A DNA stretch of 64,000 bases from contig CAADGE010000048.1 of assembly GCA_900696465.1 (NCBI GenBank), positions 372,001 through 436,000 of the forward strand, written 5' to 3'. Source of the stretch: an uncultured Planctomycetota bacterium (GTDB taxonomy: Bacteria; Planctomycetota; Phycisphaerae; UBA1845; UTPLA1). Positions 55,705 to 63,138 of this stretch are shown here, one piece after another. Under the pieces are notes generated by a model, which had not been told where the DNA came from, made no database searches, and saw only the letters and a program-made list of their open reading frames with translations. Numbering within the stretch: the stretch's first letter is position 1; the number at the start of each line of letters is the position of its first letter. The translations under genes and the position numbers were made by a program.

Positions 55705-57054
55705 ATGAACCGAAGAAGTCACAGCTTGATCGTTCTGCTCGTGCTGATTGATGCTGCGTGTTTGCCATGTGTCGTGTCGGCAGAGGAACCCGTCAAGATC
55801 GTCGCCGGGCCGATGTTTACACCGGTCAGTGAACATTCAATATGCGTGTGGGTCCAAACCAATCGCGATGTGCCACTTGAATTGGAGGCCGCGACGGAAA
55901 CGCTCGTCGCCAGGCATGGGCCCCTGCCGACAAATGTGAAGCTCCGGATGAAGACGGAGAGTCGAGAGGCGAACATCTCCACCGTTACCCTCGAAGTCCA
56001 TGACTACACGAATTATCGCTTCCTCGTCCGGACGGATGATCCGACGAATCGAGTTCTCACCGAAAAGGTCGTCGTGCGAACGCCACCGAAGCCGGGCAAG
56101 TCGGGGTCGTACACCTTGGCCTTCGGTTCCTGTTCCCATCAGGAGCGATACGGCGAGCGACAACCGATCTGGGACGTGGTGGTGAAGCAAAAGCCCGATG
56201 CGTTTCTGTTCATCGGCGACAACATCTATCTGCCGAATAGGGCAAGTGAGTTTCCGGCGACGCGCGAGGAGGTCTTCAAGCTTTACCACGATACTTATGA
56301 CCGACAACGGCGGATGGCCGACTTGCAGCCGCTGCTGAGATCGACGATGAGCTACGCCATCTGGGACGATCACGACTTTGGTCCCAACAACTCGGATCGA
56401 ACTTGGCAATGGAAGGATATCGCACTGGAGGCAATGAAGCTCTACTTCCCGAATCACTACGGCCTGCCAGACGCGCCGGGGTGCTATTACAGATTCCCCT
56501 GGGGCGACATCGACGTGTTCATGCTGGATGACCGGATGCATCGCGACCCGAACAACGACCCGGATCGCAAAACGCTTCTCGGCGAGAAACAGTTGGCGTG
56601 GCTCAAAGCCGGCCTCGCCGACTCGAAGGCAACGTTCAAGCTGATCGTCTGCGGTAATCAGGTTCTCTCCGACACGCACCCACATGAGTCCTGGGGCGTA
56701 CAGTTTCGACCGGAGCGCGACGCCTTTCTGGAGTGGTTGTGGGATCGCAAGCTGACCGGCGTGATCTTTCTGGCGGGCGACCGGCACTTCGCGGAGTTGG
56801 TCCGCAAGAAGGACCCGAAGGGCCGCGGTGATGACCTGTGGGAGTTGACGAGTTCCCCGTTGGCCAATCAGCATTATCAGGATGGCCCGTCGTTTGCGAA
56901 TCCCGAGCGCGTCGCGGCGTACTCCGACGGCGTCAACGTCGGCGTGCTGAAGTTCGACACAACGGCAAGGCCGCCGCAGGTGGAGCTGATCATTCTGGAC
57001 GTCGATGGTAAGCCGGTGATTCGGCAAATGGTGACGACACGGCGCGTGCGGTAA
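55705..57054 (+). CDS. secreted PhoD-like metallophosphatase
   Basis: A 449-residue exported phosphatase of the alkaline phosphatase D family. A signal peptide (LIVLLVLIDAACLPCVVSA) precedes an N-terminal Fn3-like domain (residues about 30-130). Metal ligands are seen in AFGSCSHQER, FLFIGDNIY, IWDDHDFGPNN, VCGNQVLSD and FLAGDRHFAEL. Such enzymes release phosphate from phosphodiesters or monoesters outside the inner membrane. Lacking a typical Tat twin-arginine pair in the signal (only NRRSH near the start), it may use Sec instead. It is divergent from mutL with an 88-base gap. Start ATG 55705 follows GGAGAG. Confidence 0.87.
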   Translation: MNRRSHSLIVLLVLIDAACLPCVVSAEEPVKIVAGPMFTPVSEHSICVWVQTNRDVPLELEAATETLVARHGPLPTNVKLRMKTESREANISTVTLEVHDYTNYRFLVRTDDPTNRVLTEKVVVRTPPKPGKSGSYTLAFGSCSHQERYGERQPIWDVVVKQKPDAFLFIGDNIYLPNRASEFPATREEVFKLYHDTYDRQRRMADLQPLLRSTMSYAIWDDHDFGPNNSDRTWQWKDIALEAMKLYFPNHYGLPDAPGCYYRFPWGDIDVFMLDDRMHRDPNNDPDRKTLLGEKQLAWLKAGLADSKATFKLIVCGNQVLSDTHPHESWGVQFRPERDAFLEWLWDRKLTGVIFLAGDRHFAELVRKKDPKGRGDDLWELTSSPLANQHYQDGPSFANPERVAAYSDGVNVGVLKFDTTARPPQVELIILDVDGKPVIRQMVTTRRVR

Positions 57055-57161
57055 ACGCTGCGAGCGTTGCTTCAGCGAAGCACCCAAAGGCCTGCGAGTC
57101 GAGCCGTTTGTGTACCGCAGCCCTTCCGCTAACATATCCGGACGAACCTTGGAGCGCTTGC

Positions 57162-58415
57162 ATGACGACGATGCCTGATATTGCCCCCACACGTCTGGAG
57201 CGAGAGGAACCCGGCGGTGACCTGTGGACACTGAACTTCGGCCCGCAGCATCCGGCGACGCACACCACGCTGCGCCTTGTTTTGGAACTCGACGGCGAGA
57301 CTATCGTCGCCTGCACACCGCACATCGGCTATCTGCACAGCGGCTTTGAAAAGCTCGGCGAGCACCTGAATTACAACCAGTACGTCGTCGTCACCGACCG
57401 GATGAACTACATCAGCCCGATGGCCAACAACATCGCCTGGCACACTGCCTGCGAGAAGCTCTTCGGCATTGAGTTGACACCGCGATGCAAGGCCATCCGC
57501 ACGATCATCGCCGAACTGGCCCGCATCCAGGATCACCTGCTCTGCGTCGGCACGGCGGGTCTGGACCTCGGGGCCTTCACCGCCTTCCTGTATACCTTCA
57601 ACGAGCGCGAGCACATCTACGACCTCTTCGAAGAAATCTGCGGAGCGCGGTTCACCACGAGCTACACACGCGTCGGCGGGCTCATGTACGACATGCCCGA
57701 CGAGTGGCCGGAGCACGTAAGGGCCTTCATGAAACGATTGCCGCGGGCATTGGACGACACGGAGAGTTTGCTGACGCGTAATCGCATTTTCGTCGAGCGG
57801 ACGCGCGGAATCGGCGTGCTGAGCCGCGAGGACGCCATCGCTTGGAGCTGGACCGGCCCGCTGGCGAGGGCGAGCGGCGTCGTCCGCGACCTCCGAAAAG
57901 ATGAGCCGTACCTTTGCTATGCGGACAACTGGGACGGACGTGGCTCATCCGGCGTGCAGTTCAAGGTGCCGATCGGTCGAAACGGCGACGTGTACGACCG
58001 ATACCTCGTGCGCATGGAAGAGATGCGGCAGTCATTGTCAATTCTCGAACAGCTCATCGACAACATTCCACCCGGCCCGGTGAACGTCCTTCCGGATGAC
58101 AAACTGACCCTGCCGGACAAGCGCGAGGTCTATTTCAGCATCGAGGGGCTGATCCACCATTTCGAGCAGATCATGACCAACCGCGGCTTTGAGCCGCCCA
58201 TTGGCGAGGCCTACGGCGCGAACGAGACGGCCAATGGCGAGCTGGGCTTTTACCTGGCTTCCGACGGCGGCAATTGCGCCTATCGCGCGCGATGCCGCCC
58301 ACCGAGCTATATCAACTATCAGGTGTTCCCGAAGCTGGTCGTGGGCCACTGCATCAGCGACGTCGTCGCCGTGCTGGGCAGCTTGAACATCATCGCGGCG
58401 GAACTGGATCGGTAG
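57162..58415 (+). CDS. nuoD: NADH-quinone oxidoreductase subunit D (isolated nuoD)
   Basis: A 417-residue 49-kDa-type subunit of respiratory complex I, forming part of the quinone pocket. NFGPQHPATHTTLRLVLELDGE carries the quinone-site His of the conserved GPQHP(A/S)TH loop. PHIGYLHSGFEKLGE, DRMNYISPMANN and the C-terminal RCRPPSYINYQVFPKLVVGHCISDVVAVLGSLN are full-strength matches. No other nuo gene is beside it: neighbours are a phosphatase and a lipoprotein. So either complex I genes are scattered in this genome or this is a second paralogue. Start ATG 57162 is chosen by family length. Confidence 0.94.
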   Translation: MTTMPDIAPTRLEREEPGGDLWTLNFGPQHPATHTTLRLVLELDGETIVACTPHIGYLHSGFEKLGEHLNYNQYVVVTDRMNYISPMANNIAWHTACEKLFGIELTPRCKAIRTIIAELARIQDHLLCVGTAGLDLGAFTAFLYTFNEREHIYDLFEEICGARFTTSYTRVGGLMYDMPDEWPEHVRAFMKRLPRALDDTESLLTRNRIFVERTRGIGVLSREDAIAWSWTGPLARASGVVRDLRKDEPYLCYADNWDGRGSSGVQFKVPIGRNGDVYDRYLVRMEEMRQSLSILEQLIDNIPPGPVNVLPDDKLTLPDKREVYFSIEGLIHHFEQIMTNRGFEPPIGEAYGANETANGELGFYLASDGGNCAYRARCRPPSYINYQVFPKLVVGHCISDVVAVLGSLNIIAAELDR

Positions 58416-58451
58416 TCACCGATTGAACCGATCGATCCGTGCCGGACCAAC

Positions 58452-59288
58452 ATGAGCATCCAAAGATGTGACCCTATGCATCAGATTCGCCTACAAAGAA
58501 TTGCTGCCTTACTCTTTGTCGCTTCCATCACATGCGTCTCCGGCTGCGGGCCGCAGCCGCCCAAGGTCGTGCTGGATCGCCCGGCGGAGTTTCCCGCCGC
58601 CTTGGACGGTCGGCAGCTTTTCCATACGCCCAACGCCTACATCTATGCCCACGATGAACTGGAAGCCGGAGAGGCCGACCGATGGGTGAAGCAGGTCGGC
58701 GATTACATTCAGCGCAAGCATGATCGCTCGCTCGGCAAGGGCTTGGTCCTGGTGATGTCACCAACGGATCGTCCGATTATCTCTACGCTGGAGGAACAGG
58801 TGGCAATAGAGCACGATCCGTCCATCCAGCGCACCGCGCCGCGCCATCCGAAGAGCGTCGAGGAAGTCCGCGCCAAATTCACCGAAGAAGGAATTTCCGA
58901 GTCGGTCGCACTTCGAGGCGCCGCCCTGCCGCTGACCCGCGCGAAGCTGGCTGCATTGGCGGCCGGCGTACCGGATGTGCCATGGGCTGTCTCCGCGCCA
59001 TCCGAAGAACTCGCCCGCGAGGTCGGCGTGGAGATGGGAGTTTGCATCGTGGGTAAGCGTTGGCCGAACACCAAGAAAGAACAGGCGCGAAACATGCTCA
59101 AGGGTCGCGCTGCAACGTTGGCCAAGCCGCTGCTGGTAGTCCGTGGACAGGTTGTGTACACGCTTTGGGTCCAGCAACAGCAGGACTGGAACGACGACGA
59201 ACGGCGCGAGGCCATCCTGAAGCACATCCGCGAAACGCTTCGTGCGAACTGGCTCCCGGTTCCCAGTGACGAGGAACTTCAGTGGTAG
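58452..59288 (+). CDS. hypothetical lipoprotein
   Basis: A 278-residue putative lipoprotein. An N-terminal hydrophobic segment ends in the lipobox VSGC, with ATG 58452 or 58476 as start. The mature part is soluble and mixed helix/strand (YIYAHDELEAGEADRWVKQV, LVLVMSPTDRPI, LLVVRGQVVYTLWVQQQQDW). I do not recognise the family. It starts 36 bases after nuoD, so cotranscription is likely, but a functional link is not shown. Its last 10 bases overlap the end of the convergent GT2 gene. Confidence 0.65.
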   Translation: MSIQRCDPMHQIRLQRIAALLFVASITCVSGCGPQPPKVVLDRPAEFPAALDGRQLFHTPNAYIYAHDELEAGEADRWVKQVGDYIQRKHDRSLGKGLVLVMSPTDRPIISTLEEQVAIEHDPSIQRTAPRHPKSVEEVRAKFTEEGISESVALRGAALPLTRAKLAALAAGVPDVPWAVSAPSEELAREVGVEMGVCIVGKRWPNTKKEQARNMLKGRAATLAKPLLVVRGQVVYTLWVQQQQDWNDDERREAILKHIRETLRANWLPVPSDEELQW

Positions 59289-60223
59289 GCAGCGGAAGCC
59301 GGTGAAGGTGCCGGCGGCCGCCTTTGGCTGCGCAGCCGGCCGAGCGCAGCATTGATCAGCACCCGCCACGGATTGGCGAGCGTCGGCTGTAGCAACGCTG
59401 CCCGGACGAGGTACTTCGCGGCCGTTCGCCGATCGCCGTTTTCCAGGTAGTGCATGCCGGTGCGTTCGTGAACCCGTGCCATGGCCCGTCGTCGCAGGTG
59501 CCCGAGGGGATCGAGCTGTTCGTACAGCGCGGCGTGATCGTTGATGAAGCGTAGCATTTCCGCGCGGTGACGACGCGGATCGGTCCAGTGCGCAGGACCG
59601 GGTCGTAACCGGATGAGCGGCTGCGCGAGCAGAATCGCGCGGTGACACTCCAGCAGCGCAACGGCCAAGCGTCGATCTTCGCAGGCGCGACCGCCCGCGA
59701 ACCCTCCGACGGCCTCGAAGGCCTCGCGTCGGATGATCAGCGAAGAGCAGATGCCGGTGAGGATGTTGCGGACGAGCAGTTCTCGACGCATCCGATGCGG
59801 ATCGAGCGAACCTTCCCAGTACATGTATTGCGGCGGCCCGCCGTCCGATGATTCCGCCCATGCCGCCGTCACGGCAAAGTCGGCGTCGGGGTGCTGTTGC
59901 AGCGCGGCGAGTTGAAGCTCCAGCTTATTCGGCTCCCAGAGATCATCGGCATCGAGAAAGGCCAGCCAGTCGCCGCGCGACATGGCGGCGCCGGCATTGC
60001 GCGCCGTGGAGGCCCCGGCATTGGCCTGACGGCGATAGCGGAGCCGCGTGCCGAGTCGCCGACAGACTTCCGCGGTGTTGTCCATGCTTCCGTCGTCCAC
60101 GACGATGATTTCATCCGCAGGCACGGTCTGCGCAAGAACGGATTCGACGGCCTCCGGGAGGACAGCAGCCGAGTTGTAGCTCGGAATGATCACTGAGATA
60201 TAGGCACGAGACAGATCGCGCAT
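59279..60223 (-). CDS. glycosyltransferase family 2 protein
   Basis: A 314-residue GT-A fold enzyme. ISVIIPSYNSAAVLPEAVES, EIIVVDDGSMDNTAEV and the metal-binding DXD in WLAFLDADDLWEPNKLE make the family 2 call safe. GGFAGGRACEDRRLAVALL lies where the catalytic base region (E-D) is expected. The C-terminal 100 residues are helical and basic. It would add a sugar to a surface polysaccharide or protein; the acceptor is unknown. A strong terminator for the upstream minus-strand RNA lies just before it at 60278-60327, so it needs its own promoter in the 50 bases between. Confidence 0.88.
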   Translation of the reverse strand: MRDLSRAYISVIIPSYNSAAVLPEAVESVLAQTVPADEIIVVDDGSMDNTAEVCRRLGTRLRYRRQANAGASTARNAGAAMSRGDWLAFLDADDLWEPNKLELQLAALQQHPDADFAVTAAWAESSDGGPPQYMYWEGSLDPHRMRRELLVRNILTGICSSLIIRREAFEAVGGFAGGRACEDRRLAVALLECHRAILLAQPLIRLRPGPAHWTDPRRHRAEMLRFINDHAALYEQLDPLGHLRRRAMARVHERTGMHYLENGDRRTAAKYLVRAALLQPTLANPWRVLINAALGRLRSQRRPPAPSPASAAYH

Positions 60224-60277
60224 ACGTCATACATCGACAGGCAGAGGCGACCGGTTCAATTGATGCGCACGCGGCGC

Positions 60278-60327
60278 AAAAAAAGCGGCCTGCGCCCCGG
60301 AGATCCTTCTCCGGAGAAACAGACCGC
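60278..60327 (-). terminator. intrinsic terminator of the minus-strand RNA
   Basis: On the minus strand an 8-bp stem (60320-60327 with 60285-60292, one G-U pair) encloses a second perfect hairpin (CTCCGG 60309-60314 with CCGGAG 60297-60302). Seven T (60278-60284) follow directly. This is the most convincing intrinsic terminator in the window. There is no protein gene upstream of it for 1.2 kb on that strand. Confidence 0.75.
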
Positions 60328-61505
60328 CACAGAAAACCGTGGTTTCGATTCGATCCGGTATGGAAATGCGATCCGTGCGGGAAGCGACATCGGCAGGCCT
60401 GCATACCGCGCCCACAGGCCGACCCACCACCCCTCCCTGGTGTGGAGAAAAGAAAAATGCTACTGAGAGCGACGATCGACCGCTTTGCCCTTCGAAGTAT
60501 TCGCCATCAACCGTTGGGCCCGCCGTGTTGCCATCAGCGGGTCATTCCCTCATGAGCTTGCGATCTCGTCCAGAGTCTGGTGCGGTCGGCCGGTATCGCG
60601 GCTATCGGTTCCGCGATCCCACTGCGCCGTTGCTCATGGCCCGGCCGGGTGGTCTTTCCAACCGACCGTCGCGTGCGGATGGGTTTAGTATCCGCCAGCG
60701 CACCTCTCATCGAGTTTCGCTGCCCTGCAGGGCCTTGCCCGGTCGAGACTAGCCGGCGCCTCTCGGCAACCGACTCCTTCCCTGGGCTTTTGCTCCCTAT
60801 GACACTTGCAACATGCGAGGTCCGGTTCACACGGGCTTTGCCTGCCCGCCACCTTCCGCCCTCAGGGTTTGGCTACCCTCTCGACGGCTTTCTCCCTTGC
60901 ATGTCTTGCCGGCCATGTTTCATACCGGCAGCGCCTTTGGGATTCTCCCTTCGGAGCTTTCTCCTCTCGCAAGATTGCAGCGGCGTTACCCACCGCTACG
61001 CGCCCCGCTTGCCGTTACACACGCACCCCGCATCGCCGCACCGAAGCGCGACCACGCTGTAAGTACGCAGCTCGGCTACCGGGTACTGCCTTTCGAGAGT
61101 CCCTCGCGACCGCGCCGGGTGTTTAGCCCGGCCCATCGCTGGCTGCTCCCATGGGCCTTCTCCCTTTCAGGGGACTTGATCGTCAACCTTGGCAGGCATT
61201 TCGGCCCGCCTCCTCCCACACGCTTATGCGCCACTTCGGGTTACCCCTGGCCGCGCCGGATGCGTCACGGAGTCTCGATCGGTTGACGCCTGGTCCGACC
61301 CGGTGGGACGGACACCCCTCTGAGGGTTCTTGCGCCTCAACCTCCCTGGCATTGGGCTCTAATTCGCCGGCCCGGGCTATGTGTTCACCTTGCAGGTTGT
61401 CGCTCATTACTGAACGACTCGACGCCTGCGCTTTGGGCCGTCGCGAGCTTACCGGAGTTGTCAGGGCTGCTGATCGGCGCCGATCAAGCGCCACTCATCA
61501 GTAGC
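60278..61505 (-). ncRNA. candidate large structured non-coding RNA (about 1.2 kb)
   Basis: The segment has a promoter at one end (61512-61539) and an intrinsic terminator at the other, but no convincing protein on either strand. On the minus strand it is rich in small hairpins with purine loops: GGAG/CTCC (60953-60964), GGGA/TCCC (60939-60949), GCCGG/CCGGC (60908-60929), GCCGGG/CCCGGC (61114-61132), TCCC/GGGA (61161-61174), ACCC/GGGT (61314-61327) and ACCT/AGGT (61386-61396). I compared it by eye with 16S, 23S, RNase P RNA, SRP RNA, tmRNA and group II intron hallmarks and found none. It may be a new large RNA. A second T-rich stretch at 60446-60457 could be an earlier 3' end. It is divergent from rnpA. 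Confidence 0.55.
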
Positions 61506-61511
61506 AAGTGC

Positions 61512-61539
61512 AACATACCGCGCATCGAAAGCTCGTCAA
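61512..61539 (-). promoter_or_regulatory. promoter of the candidate large RNA
   Basis: On the minus strand TTGACG (61534-61539) and TATGTT (61512-61517) are 16 bases apart. The predicted transcription start is near 61505. Confidence 0.6.
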
Positions 61540-61759
61540 AAGAAAAGTTTCCGCGGGAGAATTTTCACAGGCAGGAGCGAGTATTTGCGCACAGCCGCGG
61601 GCTCGTAAGCTTCGATGAACTGACATCTAGCCGATGGTCGAGTGTTCGCAAGTTTCTTTAAGAATCCGCGAAGAATAATGATCTTCACAGGCCGATGCAG
61701 AGGCGAGTCGGTACGCTTTCCGCAGGTTGTCCAGAGCAAATCACCGTATCTGACAGGTT

Positions 61760-61788
61760 TTGCACAATTCGTTAACCGGCGGTATGAA
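61760..61788 (+). promoter_or_regulatory. candidate rnpA promoter
   Basis: TTGCAC (61760-61765) and TATGAA (61783-61788) have a 17-base spacer. If used, the mRNA would begin near 61795 and translation would start at ATG 61802, with a very short leader. Confidence 0.4.
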
Positions 61789-62203
61789 TAAATCGCGTGC
61801 GATGTCGACGAAAAACCCGAAAACACGTTACAAACTGCCAAGAAACCGCCGCCTGGCAGGAAAGAAGGCGTTCGCCCGAGTCTTCGCGGCAAAGTGTTCG
61901 GCTTCGAATCGGTATCTGGTGATCTACGCCACGGCAAACGAGCTGCCACATGCGCGCATCGGGCTGTCCGTCAGCAAGAAACTCGGCACGGCCGTGAAGC
62001 GCAACCGGCTCAAGCGGCTTCTGCGCGAGGCGTTTCGCCTGGAGGCGCAATCGCTTCCGAAGGGGTACGACCTCATCTGTATCCTGCGTGCGACGGAGGA
62101 CACTGCATTGGAAAGTTATCGCACGGCGATCCGTAGCGTGAGCGCACGAGCCGTGGAGCGCTACGAGAGCTGGAGTCGCATGCGCGATCCAGATAAACCG
62201 TAG
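61784..62203 (+). CDS. rnpA: ribonuclease P protein component
   Basis: A protein of 139 residues from ATG 61784, or 133 from ATG 61802. It binds the catalytic RNase P RNA and aids 5' processing of tRNAs. The conserved RNR box is in GTAVKRNRLKRLLREAFRL, and YKLPRNRRLAGKKAFARVFA is the usual N-terminus. Neither ATG has a good ribosome-binding site; a possible promoter favours 61802. In most bacteria rnpA follows rpmH and precedes yidC; here neither is adjacent. Instead a large protein-free segment lies upstream and a convergent bactofilin gene downstream. Confidence 0.93.
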   Translation: MNKSRAMSTKNPKTRYKLPRNRRLAGKKAFARVFAAKCSASNRYLVIYATANELPHARIGLSVSKKLGTAVKRNRLKRLLREAFRLEAQSLPKGYDLICILRATEDTALESYRTAIRSVSARAVERYESWSRMRDPDKP

Positions 62204-62291
62204 ACTCACATGATAAAAGGGGTAAGCTGTGCCCACCCTTTGCGGATAGGCGAAGAGTTCATCGGCTCCCGCGGGGGTGGCGCTGCGTTGC

Positions 62292-62762
62292 TTACGGGTT
62301 CGCCGGTACGCGAATCTCCGCCGGGCGCGGCGGGGCTTGGCGGACGGCCGTGGGGGACATCCGTGCGATATCGGGAGAGGCGGCCGCTTCGGGAGCCGGC
62401 GCGGCGCGGCGCTGCGCGGCTTCGGCAGCATGCTGACCGACCGTGACGTTGCCAACAAAGATGGCGCCGTCGTTGATCTCCAAGCGGGTCGTGCGAAGGT
62501 TTCCCTCGACCTTGGCCGTCGCGAGCAGGTGAAGCTTCTCACTCACGATGAAGTCGCCCTTGCATTCGCCTTCGACGCGAACATTCGCGGCCTCGATGTT
62601 GGCCGACAGCTTCGCGCCTTCGGCGACGTGCAGGATGCCCTTGGAGCGAATCTGTCCGTCAAAGCCGCCTTCGATGCGAACGCCCTTGTCAAAAGTCAAT
62701 TCGCCCTTGAACCTCGCATCAGCACCAATGACGGTCGGAAATTCGCCGTTGATCTCGGCCAT
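62292..62762 (-). CDS. bacA: bactofilin
   Basis: A 156-residue cytoskeletal polymer-forming protein. The DUF583 beta-helix core (about residues 8-110) is a ladder of short strands: VIGADARFKGELTF, VRIEGGFDGQIRSKGILHVA, VEGECKGDFIVSEKLHLLAT and VEGNLRTTRLEIND. A Pro/Ala-rich tail of 45 residues follows. Bactofilins form filaments that localise cell-wall or stalk proteins; planctomycetes often have several. GGAGG lies 10 bases before the ATG, and a stable hairpin (62780-62797) sits immediately upstream of that site in the leader. Confidence 0.93.
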   Translation of the reverse strand: MAEINGEFPTVIGADARFKGELTFDKGVRIEGGFDGQIRSKGILHVAEGAKLSANIEAANVRVEGECKGDFIVSEKLHLLATAKVEGNLRTTRLEINDGAIFVGNVTVGQHAAEAAQRRAAPAPEAAASPDIARMSPTAVRQAPPRPAEIRVPANP

Positions 62763-63138
62763 GATCTTTCTATCCTCCAGCCCCGATCAACCGGGGCGCG
62801 AAACGATCGCAATTCACTAACATCCTCAACCACGTTGTCCCGGTTGCCCGGCAACCCGGGCGTTCCATGCGGGAAATAGCCGCAAGCGGCTCTCGCTGTG
62901 AATCCTTTCGGCCAACGATGACCCCCACACGTCTGACCCGGAAACCCCATCCGTGGAGAACGAGCAGTATAGCACGCCCGACATTGAAAACAATGCACCC
63001 GCCAAGGGGACCTCTGCTCTAACGGGCTCCGAATGGACCTTTTTCGACTCCCGGTGGCCGGTGACATGCTGCAACGACCTGTGAATTGTTTGTGGACAGT
63101 CGATAGAGGTGGACAGACGAGTGAAATTGACAGGCGCC
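62763..63138. other. 376-base leader/intergenic region of bactofilin with hairpins
   Basis: The region between the partial rnfD stop and bactofilin holds no credible protein. On the minus strand it contains AGCCGC/GCGGCT (62878-62891) followed by ATTT, an imperfect GGTTGCC/GGCAACC palindrome near 62843-62857, and GCCCCG/CGGGGC (62780-62797) directly before the ribosome-binding site. The first could end rnfD transcription weakly; the last could modulate bactofilin translation. Confidence 0.4.
62780..62797 (-). promoter_or_regulatory. leader hairpin next to the bactofilin ribosome-binding site
   Basis: GCCCCG and CGGGGC pair perfectly across a 6-base loop, ending one base before GGAGG. It may tune translation initiation. 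Confidence 0.4.

Noticed and set aside
55837-57231. 464-codon minus-strand open frame
   Set aside because: It is antisense to the PhoD-like phosphatase and overlaps the nuoD start; no features of its own.
60580-61504. Several overlapping plus-strand open frames of 100-160 codons opposite the candidate RNA
   Set aside because: They overlap each other in different frames, have no ribosome-binding sites and show no domain, signal or codon pattern like neighbouring genes. GC-rich sequence with few stops explains them.
60278-61505. RNase P RNA, tmRNA, SRP RNA, rRNA or group II intron as an explanation of the large RNA
   Set aside because: I looked for the RNase P GAGGAAAGTCCG core, the SRP GGAAGGAAGCAGCC loop, tmRNA ends, rRNA universal strings and intron domain V, and found none. 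Only a covariance search can fully exclude them.
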